From NCBI GenBank assembly GCA_029218425.1, contig JAQXRH010000035.1, positions 1-32,234 on the forward strand: a stretch of DNA of 32,234 nt. The letters are read 5' to 3'. Shown here one piece after another: positions 7,531 through 15,448 of the stretch. The notes beneath the pieces were generated by a model that was not told where the DNA came from, made no database searches, and saw only the letters and a program-made list of their open reading frames with translations. Position 1 is the stretch's first letter. Each line of letters begins with the position of its first letter. Origin of the DNA: Bacteroidales bacterium (GTDB taxonomy: Bacteria > Bacteroidota > Bacteroidia > Bacteroidales > Muribaculaceae). The translations under genes and the position numbers were made by a program.

Positions 7531-9504
7531 TCAGTACATATTATAGTCGATGGAGAGCACTTGGAACTCCGTCCGGCGGTTAATCTGGTCGGCGGCTTCC
7601 TGGTCTTCCTCCGAGAGCGTCTCGATGAATTTCTCGTCAAGCAGGGTGCCTTCGGGAAATTGCGGGTACTCCTTGGCCAGACGTTTGGTGATGGTCTTGG
7701 GACGTGATTCGCCGTAGCCGATATGCTGTAGGCGGTCGGGGGATATGCCCACCGCGATGAGGTAGTCGATTACCGATTTGGCACGCCGTTCCGACAAAGC
7801 GAGGTTGTATTCGTCGGAGCCTTTGCGGTCGGTGTGCGATGCCATTTCGATGGTGATGTTGGGATTGTCGCGCATCACCTGGGCCATTTCGTCGAGGGCG
7901 GCTTTCGACTCCGGTCGGAGCGAGGCTTTGTCGAAGTCGTAGAATATGTTTTCGATGACCACCGGCTTGTTGATGGATGCGAGGATGAAGTCGACGTTGT
8001 ATTCAGCATCCTCCTCGGCGGAGTCGGATGTGAATTCCTGCTTGGCGTTGAGGTAGCCTTTGGCGCCGGCGAGCATCACATAGCTGACGCCGCGCGACAG
8101 CGGGAAGCGGAATGAGCCGTCGTTGCGGGCTATCTCCTTCTGGTTGGACCCGTCGTTGCCCACGATACGGATTACGGCGTTGGGCACGGGCTCGTCGTCG
8201 CGGTCGAGCACCCATCCCGATATCCATATCTGGAGCTCGGGCAGCTCGAAAGAGAAGATGTGGTCGTAGCCTCGGGCATCGTCGCGGTTGGATGAAAGGA
8301 AACCGCGTTCGGCGCCGGGCTCGAAGGTGATGCCGAAATCGTCGGCCGCAGAGTTGACGGGCCGCCCCATGTTTTCCACCTTCCAGCCGCCCGATTTGGT
8401 GAGCTCGGCACGGAATATGTCGAGGCCGCCGTAGCCGGGATGGCCGTCGGATGCGAAATACATTATGGAGTCAGTGCGCATGTAGGGGAACATCTCATCG
8501 CCGGGGGTGTTGATCCATTTACCGAGGTTCTCCAATGAGCCGACGCGGTCTTTGAGGTTGATACGCCATATGTCGCGTCCCCCTTCGCCGCCCGGCATGT
8601 CGGAAGTGAAGTATAGGTAAGTGCCGTCGGGCGAAACGGCTGGGTGGGCGTAGACCGATATGGTGTCGGCGGTAATCTCAAAAGGTTGGGGCGCGCTCCA
8701 CTTGGCGTCGGAACGCGTGGATGTGAATATCTCTACCGAGGTGGGCGCGTTGGGCTCGCGGCGGGCACGTGTCAGATACATCGTCGAGCCGTCGGGCGAG
8801 AAGGATATGATGCCTTCGTCAAACTCCGTATTTAGCTCGCCTTCAACGGTTTCGGGACGCAGCCATTCGCCACGCTCGTTTTTGCGCGACATCCATATAT
8901 CGCCCTTCTTCATGCCGGTGATTTCCGACTTTTTGTCGCCGGTGACATTCTCGTTGGTGGTGGTGAAATAGATTATGTCGGTGGCATCGGGGGGATACAT
9001 CGGGGCGAAGTCGGAGCGCCGTGAGTTGAAAAGCTTGTGTTGGCGCACTACGTAGCGGGTGCGTTGGCCGCGGGTGTTGTTGGCCATCGTGGCGCCGTCG
9101 AGCCCGTTGCGTGCCGTTTTGGAGTCGGGGTCGAGGGCGAGGTATTCTTCGTAGGCCTTGATGGCTTGCGGGTATTTGCCTTCGGCGTGGAGGGCTTCAG
9201 CGAGGTAGAGGTGCGCCAGGGAGTCGGGGTATTTGTAGCGGATGGCGTTCTGGAAAGCAGCCGCGGCGCGAGCCGACTGGTTGAGCTGCCGGTGGCACAA
9301 TCCCATTTTCCAGGCCACTTCGCCGCGCAGGGTGCGTTCGTCGGGCTTGGTGAGCTTGTTGTAGATCTTGCGGTAGGTCTTTGCTGCGTCGTTGTATTCG
9401 CCGCGGTAGAATTGCTCGTTGGCGGTGGTAAGCTTGGCGCCACCGCATCCGCTGAGCGACGTGGCAGCAATGATAGCGCATAGTATATATAGTAGATGTC
9501 TCAT
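7531..9504 (-). CDS. OmpA-family lipoprotein with TPR, beta-propeller and regulatory-like domains (PorE-like)
   Basis: 657 residues. A lipoprotein signal ends in LSGC with C20 as the lipidated residue. The order is TPR-like helices at about 25-135, PD40/WD40-type beta-propeller repeats at about 150-415 (SFSPDGSTMYLTRARRE, AVSPDGTYLYFTSDMPGGEG), a carboxypeptidase-regulatory-like domain at about 426-511 (SGWVLDRDDEPVPNAVIRI), and an OmpA C-terminal domain at 512-657. The last has the peptidoglycan-binding pattern SHTDRKGSDEYNLALSERRA. This order and length match PorE of the type IX secretion system in Porphyromonas, but many Bacteroidetes carry such proteins without that system. It should be anchored in the outer membrane facing the periplasm and hold peptidoglycan. 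Confidence 0.88.
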   Translation of the reverse strand: MRHLLYILCAIIAATSLSGCGGAKLTTANEQFYRGEYNDAAKTYRKIYNKLTKPDERTLRGEVAWKMGLCHRQLNQSARAAAAFQNAIRYKYPDSLAHLYLAEALHAEGKYPQAIKAYEEYLALDPDSKTARNGLDGATMANNTRGQRTRYVVRQHKLFNSRRSDFAPMYPPDATDIIYFTTTNENVTGDKKSEITGMKKGDIWMSRKNERGEWLRPETVEGELNTEFDEGIISFSPDGSTMYLTRARREPNAPTSVEIFTSTRSDAKWSAPQPFEITADTISVYAHPAVSPDGTYLYFTSDMPGGEGGRDIWRINLKDRVGSLENLGKWINTPGDEMFPYMRTDSIMYFASDGHPGYGGLDIFRAELTKSGGWKVENMGRPVNSAADDFGITFEPGAERGFLSSNRDDARGYDHIFSFELPELQIWISGWVLDRDDEPVPNAVIRIVGNDGSNQKEIARNDGSFRFPLSRGVSYVMLAGAKGYLNAKQEFTSDSAEEDAEYNVDFILASINKPVVIENIFYDFDKASLRPESKAALDEMAQVMRDNPNITIEMASHTDRKGSDEYNLALSERRAKSVIDYLIAVGISPDRLQHIGYGESRPKTITKRLAKEYPQFPEGTLLDEKFIETLSEEDQEAADQINRRTEFQVLSIDYNMY

Positions 9505-9547
9505 GTCGTGGTTGACCGCTGTGTATATGGTATAACTATATTAACGG

Positions 9548-9582
9548 CAAAGATAGTAAAATTATTTTTTATGCGGGCCAAA
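9548..9582 (-). promoter_or_regulatory. Candidate promoter of the OmpA-GSCFA-MurF/Alr-xpt unit
   Basis: The minus strand has TATCTTTG (9548-9555), a perfect TAnnTTTG box, with TTTG at 9579-9582. The spacer of 23 bases is slightly long. It lies 44 bases upstream of the OmpA-family start. Confidence 0.55.
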
Positions 9583-9664
9583 AATAATAGGCCATGACAC
9601 ATGCCGTCGCATCGCATGCCATCGCATTGGGGCAGAGCACAGGGCGCGGCCCCGGTGGGGGAGG

Positions 9665-10714
9665 CTACCAAAGGTTGAAACGGTAGCCGAGCGACACCTC
9701 GAGGTTGAGCACCGACGACAGCATCGAACGGCGGTCGTCGCGCACCATGTTGAGACGCACGTCGCCTATCAATCCGGCAAACCAGTGGCGGTTGTTCCAG
9801 ACGATTGACAATTCGTTTTTCGCTAAAGTCGTGAATACTGTTTTCTCGGTGTCGGCTTCTTTGTAGTAGCCGTTCGACCAGCCGGGCATCACGGTGACCG
9901 ACGCGCCTAATAGCCAATGGCGCGCGAACGCCCAGTTGTAGCCGTAGCCTATGGGGAACACGTAGTTGTGGGCGTTCACTATGTAGTGGTTGTCGGGGAT
10001 GTCGGTGGGCAGTGTGGCGAGGATGTCGGCAGGGAGCTGGTTGAAGTCGAAGTCGTATTTGATGCGGTTGAAAGAAAAACCGAGGAAGAAAGAGCCGCCC
10101 GACTTATTCTGTAGCCGGGAGAAATTGAATGCGGCGGCGTGGGAGTAGCGCTTGTGCGACAGGAAGTAAAGCAAGTCAAAGCCCCAGTTGGTGTTGTTGA
10201 CGCCTTTGAATAGCACGTCGGGGTGGGATGTGTCGCCGCCGTAGGGATGTAGCGTGGAAATGTGGGTGCCCACGTCGTTGCTGACGAAGTAGAATTTGGC
10301 GGAGAAAAGCATGCAGTTGAAACCGAAATTCCAGCTTTTGCGCGCCTCCTCGCCGCCGTTGAAATATTTCGACACGTTCATGTCGTAGCCCACCGACAAG
10401 GCCATGTAAGTGAGGTGGAATCCCACCGAGGTCGAAGGCTCTGATATCATTGACATCTCGGTGCCGTTGTCGAAATGGAGGTTGTAGTAGTCGGTCCAGG
10501 AATCGGTGCGTAGCTTAAGGTTGAATTTGTACCCGGTGCCATCGACATAGGTGGTGTCGTAGCCGTTGAAAAACTTGTCGCCCCAACGGTAAGTGTCGAC
10601 GCAAAAACGTGGGAACCGCCCCATCGCCGCTATTGAGTCGAGGTCGAAGCTGATGGCTTTGGCGGAAATGGCGCAGACGATTGCCGTTAATAATATAAGT
10701 GTACGGATTTTCAC
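9665..10714 (-). CDS. DUF4421 family outer-membrane-type protein
   Basis: 349 residues starting at GTG (10714); no in-frame ATG lies nearby upstream. A signal peptide (MKIRTLILLTAIVCAISAKA) is followed by the DUF4421 pattern RFCVDTYRWGDKFFNGYDTT and many alternating aromatic strands. The end VSLGYRFNLW, a C-terminal aromatic, is typical of outer-membrane beta-barrels. Lipid or surface-assembly roles have been proposed for barrel proteins of this kind, but none can be assigned from the sequence. It lies 160 bases upstream of the PorE-like gene, which has its own promoter-like box. Confidence 0.8.
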   Translation of the reverse strand: MKIRTLILLTAIVCAISAKAISFDLDSIAAMGRFPRFCVDTYRWGDKFFNGYDTTYVDGTGYKFNLKLRTDSWTDYYNLHFDNGTEMSMISEPSTSVGFHLTYMALSVGYDMNVSKYFNGGEEARKSWNFGFNCMLFSAKFYFVSNDVGTHISTLHPYGGDTSHPDVLFKGVNNTNWGFDLLYFLSHKRYSHAAAFNFSRLQNKSGGSFFLGFSFNRIKYDFDFNQLPADILATLPTDIPDNHYIVNAHNYVFPIGYGYNWAFARHWLLGASVTVMPGWSNGYYKEADTEKTVFTTLAKNELSIVWNNRHWFAGLIGDVRLNMVRDDRRSMLSSVLNLEVSLGYRFNLW

Positions 10715-10742
10715 GATGGGGGCTGCCGTAATGATTGGACTG

Positions 10743-10750
10743 CAAAATTA
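10743..10750 (-). promoter_or_regulatory. Weak -7 box for the DUF4421 gene
   Basis: The minus strand reads TAATTTTG, 29 bases upstream of the GTG start. No TTTG is found at the expected -33 distance. Confidence 0.35.
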
Positions 10751-10940
10751 CGCAAAAATTCGTTAATATGATAATACGGTTAGCTGTAAAATTTTGCGCA
10801 TTTGCGCTTCGGCCCTCTGCGCCGGTCCTGGCAAACGGCAAAACGGCAATGAGAGCGGGATGAGAGTGGGGAAACGGCAATGTCTGAACGGCGATGTAAC
10901 ACCGATGTTGAAAAATATTTGTCGAAAATGATGAAAAAAG

Positions 10941-10972
10941 TTTGGTTAATTGAGAAAAAATCAGTTACTTTG
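10941..10972 (+). promoter_or_regulatory. Promoter of the rpmB-rpmG-DUF4295 operon
   Basis: TTTG (10941-10944) and TTACTTTG (10965-10972) are separated by 20 bases, the same spacing as the rplS and ilvD promoters. The leader to rpmB is about 130 bases. Confidence 0.65.
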
Positions 10973-11106
10973 CACACTGTTTTGTGGCTCATCCTGTAAA
11001 GCTTGAGGGAAATGATGCGCCCGCTTGCGATATGAGACTGAGATGGCGGCCTCAAAACGACTTAGTAATTCAATGAATCATAATAGATAAACTCATTTTA
11101 ACAGCC

Positions 11107-11364
11107 ATGTCAAAGATTTGTCAAATTACGGGCAAAAAAGCGATTACAGGCAACAACGTGTCGCACTCAAAACGCCGCACTAAACGTCGCTTCAACGTCA
11201 ACCTCTTCAACAAAAAATTCTACTGGGTTGAACAAGACGCTTGGATCTCACTCACAATTTCTGCCGCAGGATTGCGCACTATCAACAAATTAGGGCTCGA
11301 CGCCGCTATCAAGAGCGCCGCTAGCAAAGGTTACATCTCTGAAATAAAATACATAGAATTCTAA
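11107..11364 (+). CDS. rpmB: 50S ribosomal protein L28
   Basis: 85 residues. The start [20 protein letters not shown] and the following [20 protein letters not shown] are diagnostic of L28. Only one cysteine (C5) remains, so this is the zinc-independent form lacking the paired CxxC motifs. It opens a three-gene operon, 5 bases before rpmG, as is usual in Bacteroidetes. Confidence 0.96.
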   Translation: MSKICQITGKKAITGNNVSHSKRRTKRRFNVNLFNKKFYWVEQDAWISLTISAAGLRTINKLGLDAAIKSAASKGYISEIKYIEF

Positions 11365-11369
11365 ATAAA

Positions 11370-11558
11370 ATGGCAAAGAAAGCTAAAGGTAATCGCGTGC
11401 AAGTTATCCTCGAATGCACAGAGCACAAGGCAAGTGGTATGCCCGGCACTTCACGCTATATAACTACCAAAAACCGCAAGAACACCACTGAGCGTCTCGA
11501 ACTCAAAAAATACAACCCTATCCTCAAGAAGGTAACCGTACATAAAGAAATCAAATAA
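11370..11558 (+). CDS. rpmG: 50S ribosomal protein L33
   Basis: 62 residues, starting [20 protein letters not shown] and ending in the typical [18 protein letters not shown]. It lacks the two CxxC zinc-binding pairs (a single cysteine is present), so it is the zinc-independent form. It sits between rpmB and the DUF4295 gene with short gaps on both sides (5 and 12 bases). Confidence 0.95.
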   Translation: MAKKAKGNRVQVILECTEHKASGMPGTSRYITTKNRKNTTERLELKKYNPILKKVTVHKEIK

Positions 11559-11570
11559 TACGATTAAGAT

Positions 11571-11720
11571 ATGGCAAAGAAAACAGTCGCATCTCTTCAG
11601 AAAGGTGAAGGTCGCACATATAGCAAAGTTATCAAAATGGTTAAGTCGCCCAAAACCGGCGCTTACGTGTTTAAGGAAGAAATGGTGCCCAACGACGCCG
11701 TTAAAGACGCCCTTAAATAA
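11571..11720 (+). CDS. DUF4295 small basic protein
   Basis: 49 residues, from ATG at 11571 to TAA at 11718-11720. The product begins MAKKTVASLQKGEGRTYSKV and ends VPNDAVKDALK; it is rich in lysine. DUF4295 proteins are found in Bacteroidetes directly after rpmG, and their function is unknown. The basic composition and the shared operon with L28 and L33 suggest a ribosome-associated or RNA-binding role, which is inference. A hairpin terminator follows 66 bases after the stop. Confidence 0.88.
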   Translation: MAKKTVASLQKGEGRTYSKVIKMVKSPKTGAYVFKEEMVPNDAVKDALK

Positions 11721-11786
11721 TTTTTAAGTCTATCCCAACCTCCCCCGATGGCTTCATCGCCACCGTCGAGGTTATCCCAGATACAA

Positions 11787-11821
11787 GGCGGTGTGTCAAA
11801 ATCCCATTTTGACACACCGCC
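11787..11821 (+). terminator. Terminator of the rpmB operon
   Basis: A perfect 16-base stem: GGCGGTGTGTCAAAAT pairs with its complement at 11806-11821, with a CCC loop. It is followed by GTTCCTTTCC, a moderate T-rich tail. Confidence 0.75.
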
Positions 11822-11959
11822 GTTCCTTTCCCCCTGCCCCCTGCCCGTAACATATTTGTAAGTAACCATCCGAGATTGGCCGACTTTCTCGCTTGACTTT
11901 TTCGTGGCGGTTTTCTGATTTTCAACCTCGTTTAGCCTCGTTCCTCCGATTATTCTTAG

Positions 11960-11967
11960 TATATTTG
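11960..11967 (+). promoter_or_regulatory. Candidate -7 box of murB
   Basis: TATATTTG matches the TAnnTTTG consensus. The best upstream element is only TTTA at 11931-11934. Transcription would start about 15 bases before the murB ATG. Confidence 0.45.
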
Positions 11968-11987
11968 CACAAAACGACCCCATCCCT

Positions 11988-13010
11988 ATGTCAAATCTAC
12001 TATATAATACAGATATACGCCCATTTACCACCTTTGGCATCTCGGCCCGGGCGGCGTGCGTTGCTATCTACGACTCCCTCGACCAGCTCGCCGACTTACT
12101 CGCCGACACGTCGCTGCCCCGACCATTCAAACACATCGGCGAAGGCAGCAACTTGCTCTTTACATCCGATTTCCCCGGCACCATACTCATCTCCCATATC
12201 TCCGATTACCACGTCGGCGACCCCGACCCCGCCAACGGCCTTGTCGACGTAGTCGCCTCTGCCGGCATGTCGATGGACCGCCTCTGCCGCGACATGGCCC
12301 TGCGCGACATATGGGGCTTGGAAAACCTTTCAGGCATACCCGGTTCGGTTGGCGCTTCAGCTGTGCAGAATGTGGGCGCTTACGGCATAGAGGCCGGCGA
12401 CCTTATCACCCATGTCGATGCCATCGAAATCGCCACCGGCGAGCACGTTACCTTCCCCCACGAGGCTCTTGACTACGGTTACCGTCACTCCGTGTTCAAA
12501 ACCGATGCCATGCGCGACCGTTTCATCATCACGCACGTCCATTTCCGGCTATCCACGGTCGCCGTGCCGCGGCTCGGCTACGCCAATCTGCAATCCCTCC
12601 TGTCGGGGGCTCCGTCGGCCACCGAGGTGCGCAACACCGTCATAGCCATCCGTGATAGCAAACTGCCCAATCCCGCCACCACCGGTAGCGCAGGCAGCTT
12701 CTTTAAAAATCCCATCATCACGGCATCGCATTTCGACGCTATCCAAGCCCTCTATCCCGATGTCAAAGTGCCTCACTTCATCGTCGACTGCGATGCTGTC
12801 AAAGTGCCGGCGGCGTGGCTCATCGACAAGGCCGGTTGCAAGGCTATGGCCCATGGCGGCGCCTCGCTCTGGCAATCACAGCCGCTCGTTATCGTCAACA
12901 CCCGCGGCACAGCTACCGCTGCCGACGTCGTAGCCCTCGAACGTAGCATCATCGACGCCGTCAACGCCCGCTTCAACATCACCCTCCACCCCGAAGTCGA
13001 GCACCTATAA
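11988..13010 (+). CDS. murB: UDP-N-acetylenolpyruvoylglucosamine reductase
   Basis: 340 residues, the E. coli-type (type I) length. This FAD enzyme reduces UDP-GlcNAc-enolpyruvate to UDP-MurNAc in cytoplasmic peptidoglycan precursor synthesis. FAD-binding segments are GEGSNLLF (51-58) and SGIPGSVGASAVQNVGAYG (115-133). The catalytic set is visible: YGYRHSVFK with Y165/R166, S237 in GSAGSFFKNP, and E336 in HPEVEHL. It stands alone on the plus strand and converges on ilvC. Confidence 0.95.
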   Translation: MSNLLYNTDIRPFTTFGISARAACVAIYDSLDQLADLLADTSLPRPFKHIGEGSNLLFTSDFPGTILISHISDYHVGDPDPANGLVDVVASAGMSMDRLCRDMALRDIWGLENLSGIPGSVGASAVQNVGAYGIEAGDLITHVDAIEIATGEHVTFPHEALDYGYRHSVFKTDAMRDRFIITHVHFRLSTVAVPRLGYANLQSLLSGAPSATEVRNTVIAIRDSKLPNPATTGSAGSFFKNPIITASHFDAIQALYPDVKVPHFIVDCDAVKVPAAWLIDKAGCKAMAHGGASLWQSQPLVIVNTRGTATAADVVALERSIIDAVNARFNITLHPEVEHL

Positions 13011-13033
13011 TACAAGCCGCCGTCCTCCTGCTT

Positions 13034-13110
13034 TTTCGGATGGTTACTCATCTCGGACACCTCCGAGGGGATTGTTGTGTAACCACCCGAAACAGGCCGG
13101 ACTGTTTCGG
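13034..13110 (+). other. Overlapping alternative hairpins downstream of murB
   Basis: Hairpin A pairs 13034-13046 (TTTCGGATGGTTAC) with 13079-13092 and encloses a CTCGG/CCGAG stem. Hairpin B pairs CCGAAACAG (13087-13095) with CTGTTTCGG (13102-13110). They share bases 13087-13092, so only one can form fully. A run of seven T lies about 20 bases further on. It may be the murB terminator region; a regulatory switch is speculative. Confidence 0.4.
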
Positions 13111-13196
13111 ATGGCAGCTTTGCATCTGGTCCGTTTTTTTGTGTTTTAAGGCGCCGTCGGCACTGCAAGGAGAAGTGGCTGTCGGCACAACATGGA

Positions 13197-13232
13197 GAAA
13201 GGGCTGTGTCAGTGCGCTGACACAGCCCTTTC
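13197..13232. terminator. Bidirectional terminator between murB and ilvC
   Basis: A perfect 16-base stem (GAAAGGGCTGTGTCAG and its complement) with a TGCG loop lies 20 bases past the ilvC stop on the minus strand. The stem is symmetrical, so it may serve both converging genes, although the T tracts are short. Confidence 0.7.
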
Positions 13233-13252
13233 TGTGGTATTCTTATGAAACA

Positions 13253-14296
13253 TTAATTGTTCTCCGGACGGAGCTTGCGTACGGTCACTGCCGTCTGCCA
13301 CATTTCGCTCTCGCGCAATGCTTTAAGCTCTTTCTCCAATCCTACGCGATAGTCAGGCTTAGAGTTGGCGTCGATTGAAATCTGAGCCTCGTTGCCCGAT
13401 TTGACGCTTGCGTAAAGTTTCTCAACCACAGGCTTGATAGCATCGTGGAACGGGCCCATCCAGTCCAACGCACCGCGCTGTGCGGTTGTCGAACAGTTGG
13501 CATACATCCAGTCCATACCATTCTTCGCAAACAACGGCATGAGCGACTGGGTGAGCTCCTCAACGGTCTCGTTGAACGCTTCGGAGGGTGAGTGGCCATT
13601 TTCACGGAGCACTTCGTACTGCGCAAGAAGCAAGCCCTGGATTGCACCCATCAACGAACCGCGTTCGCCGGTAAGGTCGGAGGTAGCCTCGCGCTGGAAG
13701 GTAGTCTCAAACAAGTAGCCCGAACCGATGCCGATACCCAAGGCTATCGTGCGCTCGTAGGCGCGGCCGGTAGCATCCTGGTAGATAGCGTACGACGAGT
13801 TCAATCCGCGGCCTTCCAAGAACATCGTGCGCAATGATGTGCCCGAGCCCTTAGGTGCCACCATGATTACGTCGATGTCGGCGGGAGGTACTACGCCGGT
13901 GCGGTCGTTCCAGGTGATGGCAAACCCATGTGAGAAATACAATGCTTTGCCGGCGGTGAGATATTTTTTCAATGTGGGCCATACCGACATCACTGCTGCG
14001 TCGGAAAGCAAGCACATCACTATGGTTGCACGCTCGGCGGCTTCCTCGATTGAGAAAAGTGTCTCTCCGGGAACCCAGCCATCGGCTACTGCCTTGTCGA
14101 AAGTCTTGCCTGCACGCTGGCCTACGATTACGTTAAAGCCGTTGTCGCGAAGGTTCATGCTCTGGCCGGGGCCTTGCACACCATAACCTATTACTGCGAT
14201 TGTTTCATTTTTAAGCACTTCACGCGCTTTCTCGAGGGGGAACTCGTCGCGTACTACGACGGTCTCTTCCACGCCTCCAAAATTCAATTTTGCCAT
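13253..14296 (-). CDS. ilvC: Ketol-acid reductoisomerase
   Basis: 347 residues from the ATG at 14296 (MAKLNFGGVEETVVVRDEF); an in-frame ATG 19 codons upstream gives residues unlike the family. The enzyme rearranges and reduces acetolactate or acetohydroxybutyrate in valine and isoleucine synthesis. The Rossmann motif is GYGVQGPGQSMNLRDNG, followed by the cofactor loop VGQRAGKTFDKA. Metal and catalytic positions are seen in SHGFAITW, the ETTFQREATSDLTGERG segment and the glutamate-rich C-terminal part. It is separated from the other ilv genes by a secreted-protein gene and a 285-base gap with its own promoter-like box. Confidence 0.95.
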   Translation of the reverse strand: MAKLNFGGVEETVVVRDEFPLEKAREVLKNETIAVIGYGVQGPGQSMNLRDNGFNVIVGQRAGKTFDKAVADGWVPGETLFSIEEAAERATIVMCLLSDAAVMSVWPTLKKYLTAGKALYFSHGFAITWNDRTGVVPPADIDVIMVAPKGSGTSLRTMFLEGRGLNSSYAIYQDATGRAYERTIALGIGIGSGYLFETTFQREATSDLTGERGSLMGAIQGLLLAQYEVLRENGHSPSEAFNETVEELTQSLMPLFAKNGMDWMYANCSTTAQRGALDWMGPFHDAIKPVVEKLYASVKSGNEAQISIDANSKPDYRVGLEKELKALRESEMWQTAVTVRKLRPENN

Positions 14297-14432
14297 GATT
14301 TGATTAAAGCAATTATTATTGGTTCTTAAAATTTGTACCTTTCTGTTTCGCAATTATCTCTTTTTGCGCTTCCTTCAATAGCGTTGGTGCGTGCGTTATT
14401 CATTCTTCATGCAGCAGCTACTGAACTATCGG

Positions 14433-14440
14433 CAAATTTA
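14433..14440 (-). promoter_or_regulatory. Candidate -7 box of ilvC
   Basis: The minus strand reads TAAATTTG, a consensus match, with only a weak TTGC near -33. It would give a leader of about 130 bases in which I see no riboswitch or attenuator. Confidence 0.45.
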
Positions 14441-14581
14441 CACATTTTTTGCGAAATAACTTGCAATTTGCGATAATTATTTTGAATTTTTCTTTATTTT
14501 GTGACTTTTTCAAATAAATTTTTGCAAATTTTGTTTAATATTTTACAAATCATAACCCACCGTTCCTCTTATCTATTGCTT

Positions 14582-15373
14582 TTACAGCTTCAGCTTCACT
14601 ATCACACCGTCGACCTCGGCTATCACTACGGCCTGCTCCACGGTGAGCGTCGTTGCCGCTGCCCCTCCTTCATACACGCAGCGCCCTGCCGTGTCATACA
14701 CTCTCGCATGCTGCCCGTTGAGCGTTATCTCTCGCGGCCCCGACACCCATGCCTTTCGCTTGTCGGCAGTAACTGCTTCCACCGATGCGTCGGCCGCCTG
14801 CGTTATGGTCAGCTGGTCTAAAAACAGTTTGCGGTTGCTCCCGCCGTTGCCGTAACTTATCATCACCCGCTCCACGGCAGCCGGCAGTGGCGCGGCAAAT
14901 GCCACGTCATACTGCTTGTAGCCGGCGTAGGTAAGCTCCACTCCCATGCTGCCTGCCACGCTCCCGTCGGTTGTTATCATCGAAATGGTCACATCCCCGT
15001 CGGTGTAATACCGCTCGTTGTTATACTCCGCCATTGTCAGCGATAATTTCAGCGGCGCATTGCTCCCTATTTGCAGCGGCGGAGTGGTAAGCGTGACCGC
15101 GGCAATTGTCGGCGCAAAGACGTAGGCACCTTTGCTCGACCCCATTGCCGTTGTCGTCCACCCTTGAGTAGCCGTTATATCGTCGATGCTCCCGGTGTAC
15201 GTCACATTGTCGGGCTCCCCTTCGGTGGCTCTGTTGAAGTCCTCGTCTATGAGCACTACGTCGTCGCCGTCGCCGGGGGTGCCGCCGTCGGCCGATAGCA
15301 CCTCGCACGGCATCGCTGCTGCAAGCATGGCCGATACCAATGCAATCGCCATTCTTTTCTTAACTGATGCCAT
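14582..15373 (-). CDS. Secreted protein of unknown function with a C-terminal sorting-like tail
   Basis: 263 residues, not recognised as a named family. A signal peptide (MASVKKRMAIALVSAMLAAA, cleaved near VLSA) is followed by a beta-rich region (about 40-205) with DEDFNRATEGEPDN and SYGNGGSNRKLFLDQLTI, like carbohydrate-binding jelly-roll domains of gut Bacteroidales. The C-terminal 45 residues (REITLNGQHARVYDTAGRCV, then a run of hydrophobic strands ending KLKL) resemble type IX sorting or related surface-targeting tails. It lies 56 bases after the thioesterase gene on the same strand, between the ilv block and ilvC. No promoter box of its own was found, so co-transcription is likely. Confidence 0.7.
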   Translation of the reverse strand: MASVKKRMAIALVSAMLAAAMPCEVLSADGGTPGDGDDVVLIDEDFNRATEGEPDNVTYTGSIDDITATQGWTTTAMGSSKGAYVFAPTIAAVTLTTPPLQIGSNAPLKLSLTMAEYNNERYYTDGDVTISMITTDGSVAGSMGVELTYAGYKQYDVAFAAPLPAAVERVMISYGNGGSNRKLFLDQLTITQAADASVEAVTADKRKAWVSGPREITLNGQHARVYDTAGRCVYEGGAAATTLTVEQAVVIAEVDGVIVKLKL

Positions 15374-15396
15374 AGCCTCGCTTTCTCTACTATTTA

Positions 15397-15448
15397 CGCC
15401 GGGTTGAATCTAACTGCGCCGGGTCGAATCTAACTGCGCCGGTTGAAC
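15397..15448. repeat. 20-base tandem repeat (2.6 units) spanning the thioesterase stop codon
   Basis: Units 15397-15416 and 15417-15436 differ at one base (CGCCGGGTTGAATCTAACTG against a T-to-C change), and a partial third unit runs to 15448. The functional stop codon is in the middle unit. It looks like replication slippage at the gene end. Confidence 0.75.

Larger units (their letters stand above)
10715..11106. other. 392-base divergent intergenic region between the DUF4421 gene and rpmB
   Basis: It holds the rpmB promoter and a weak minus-strand TAATTTTG box (10743-10750) for the DUF4421 gene. Around 10838-10905 the phrase AACGGCAATG or AACGGCGATG recurs three times without a wider repeat unit. 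No coding sequence is supported. Confidence 0.6.

Noticed and set aside
11663-12040. 125-codon minus-strand reading frame over the murB upstream region
   Set aside because: It crosses the rpmB-operon terminator, the murB promoter and the end of the DUF4295 gene and resembles nothing known.
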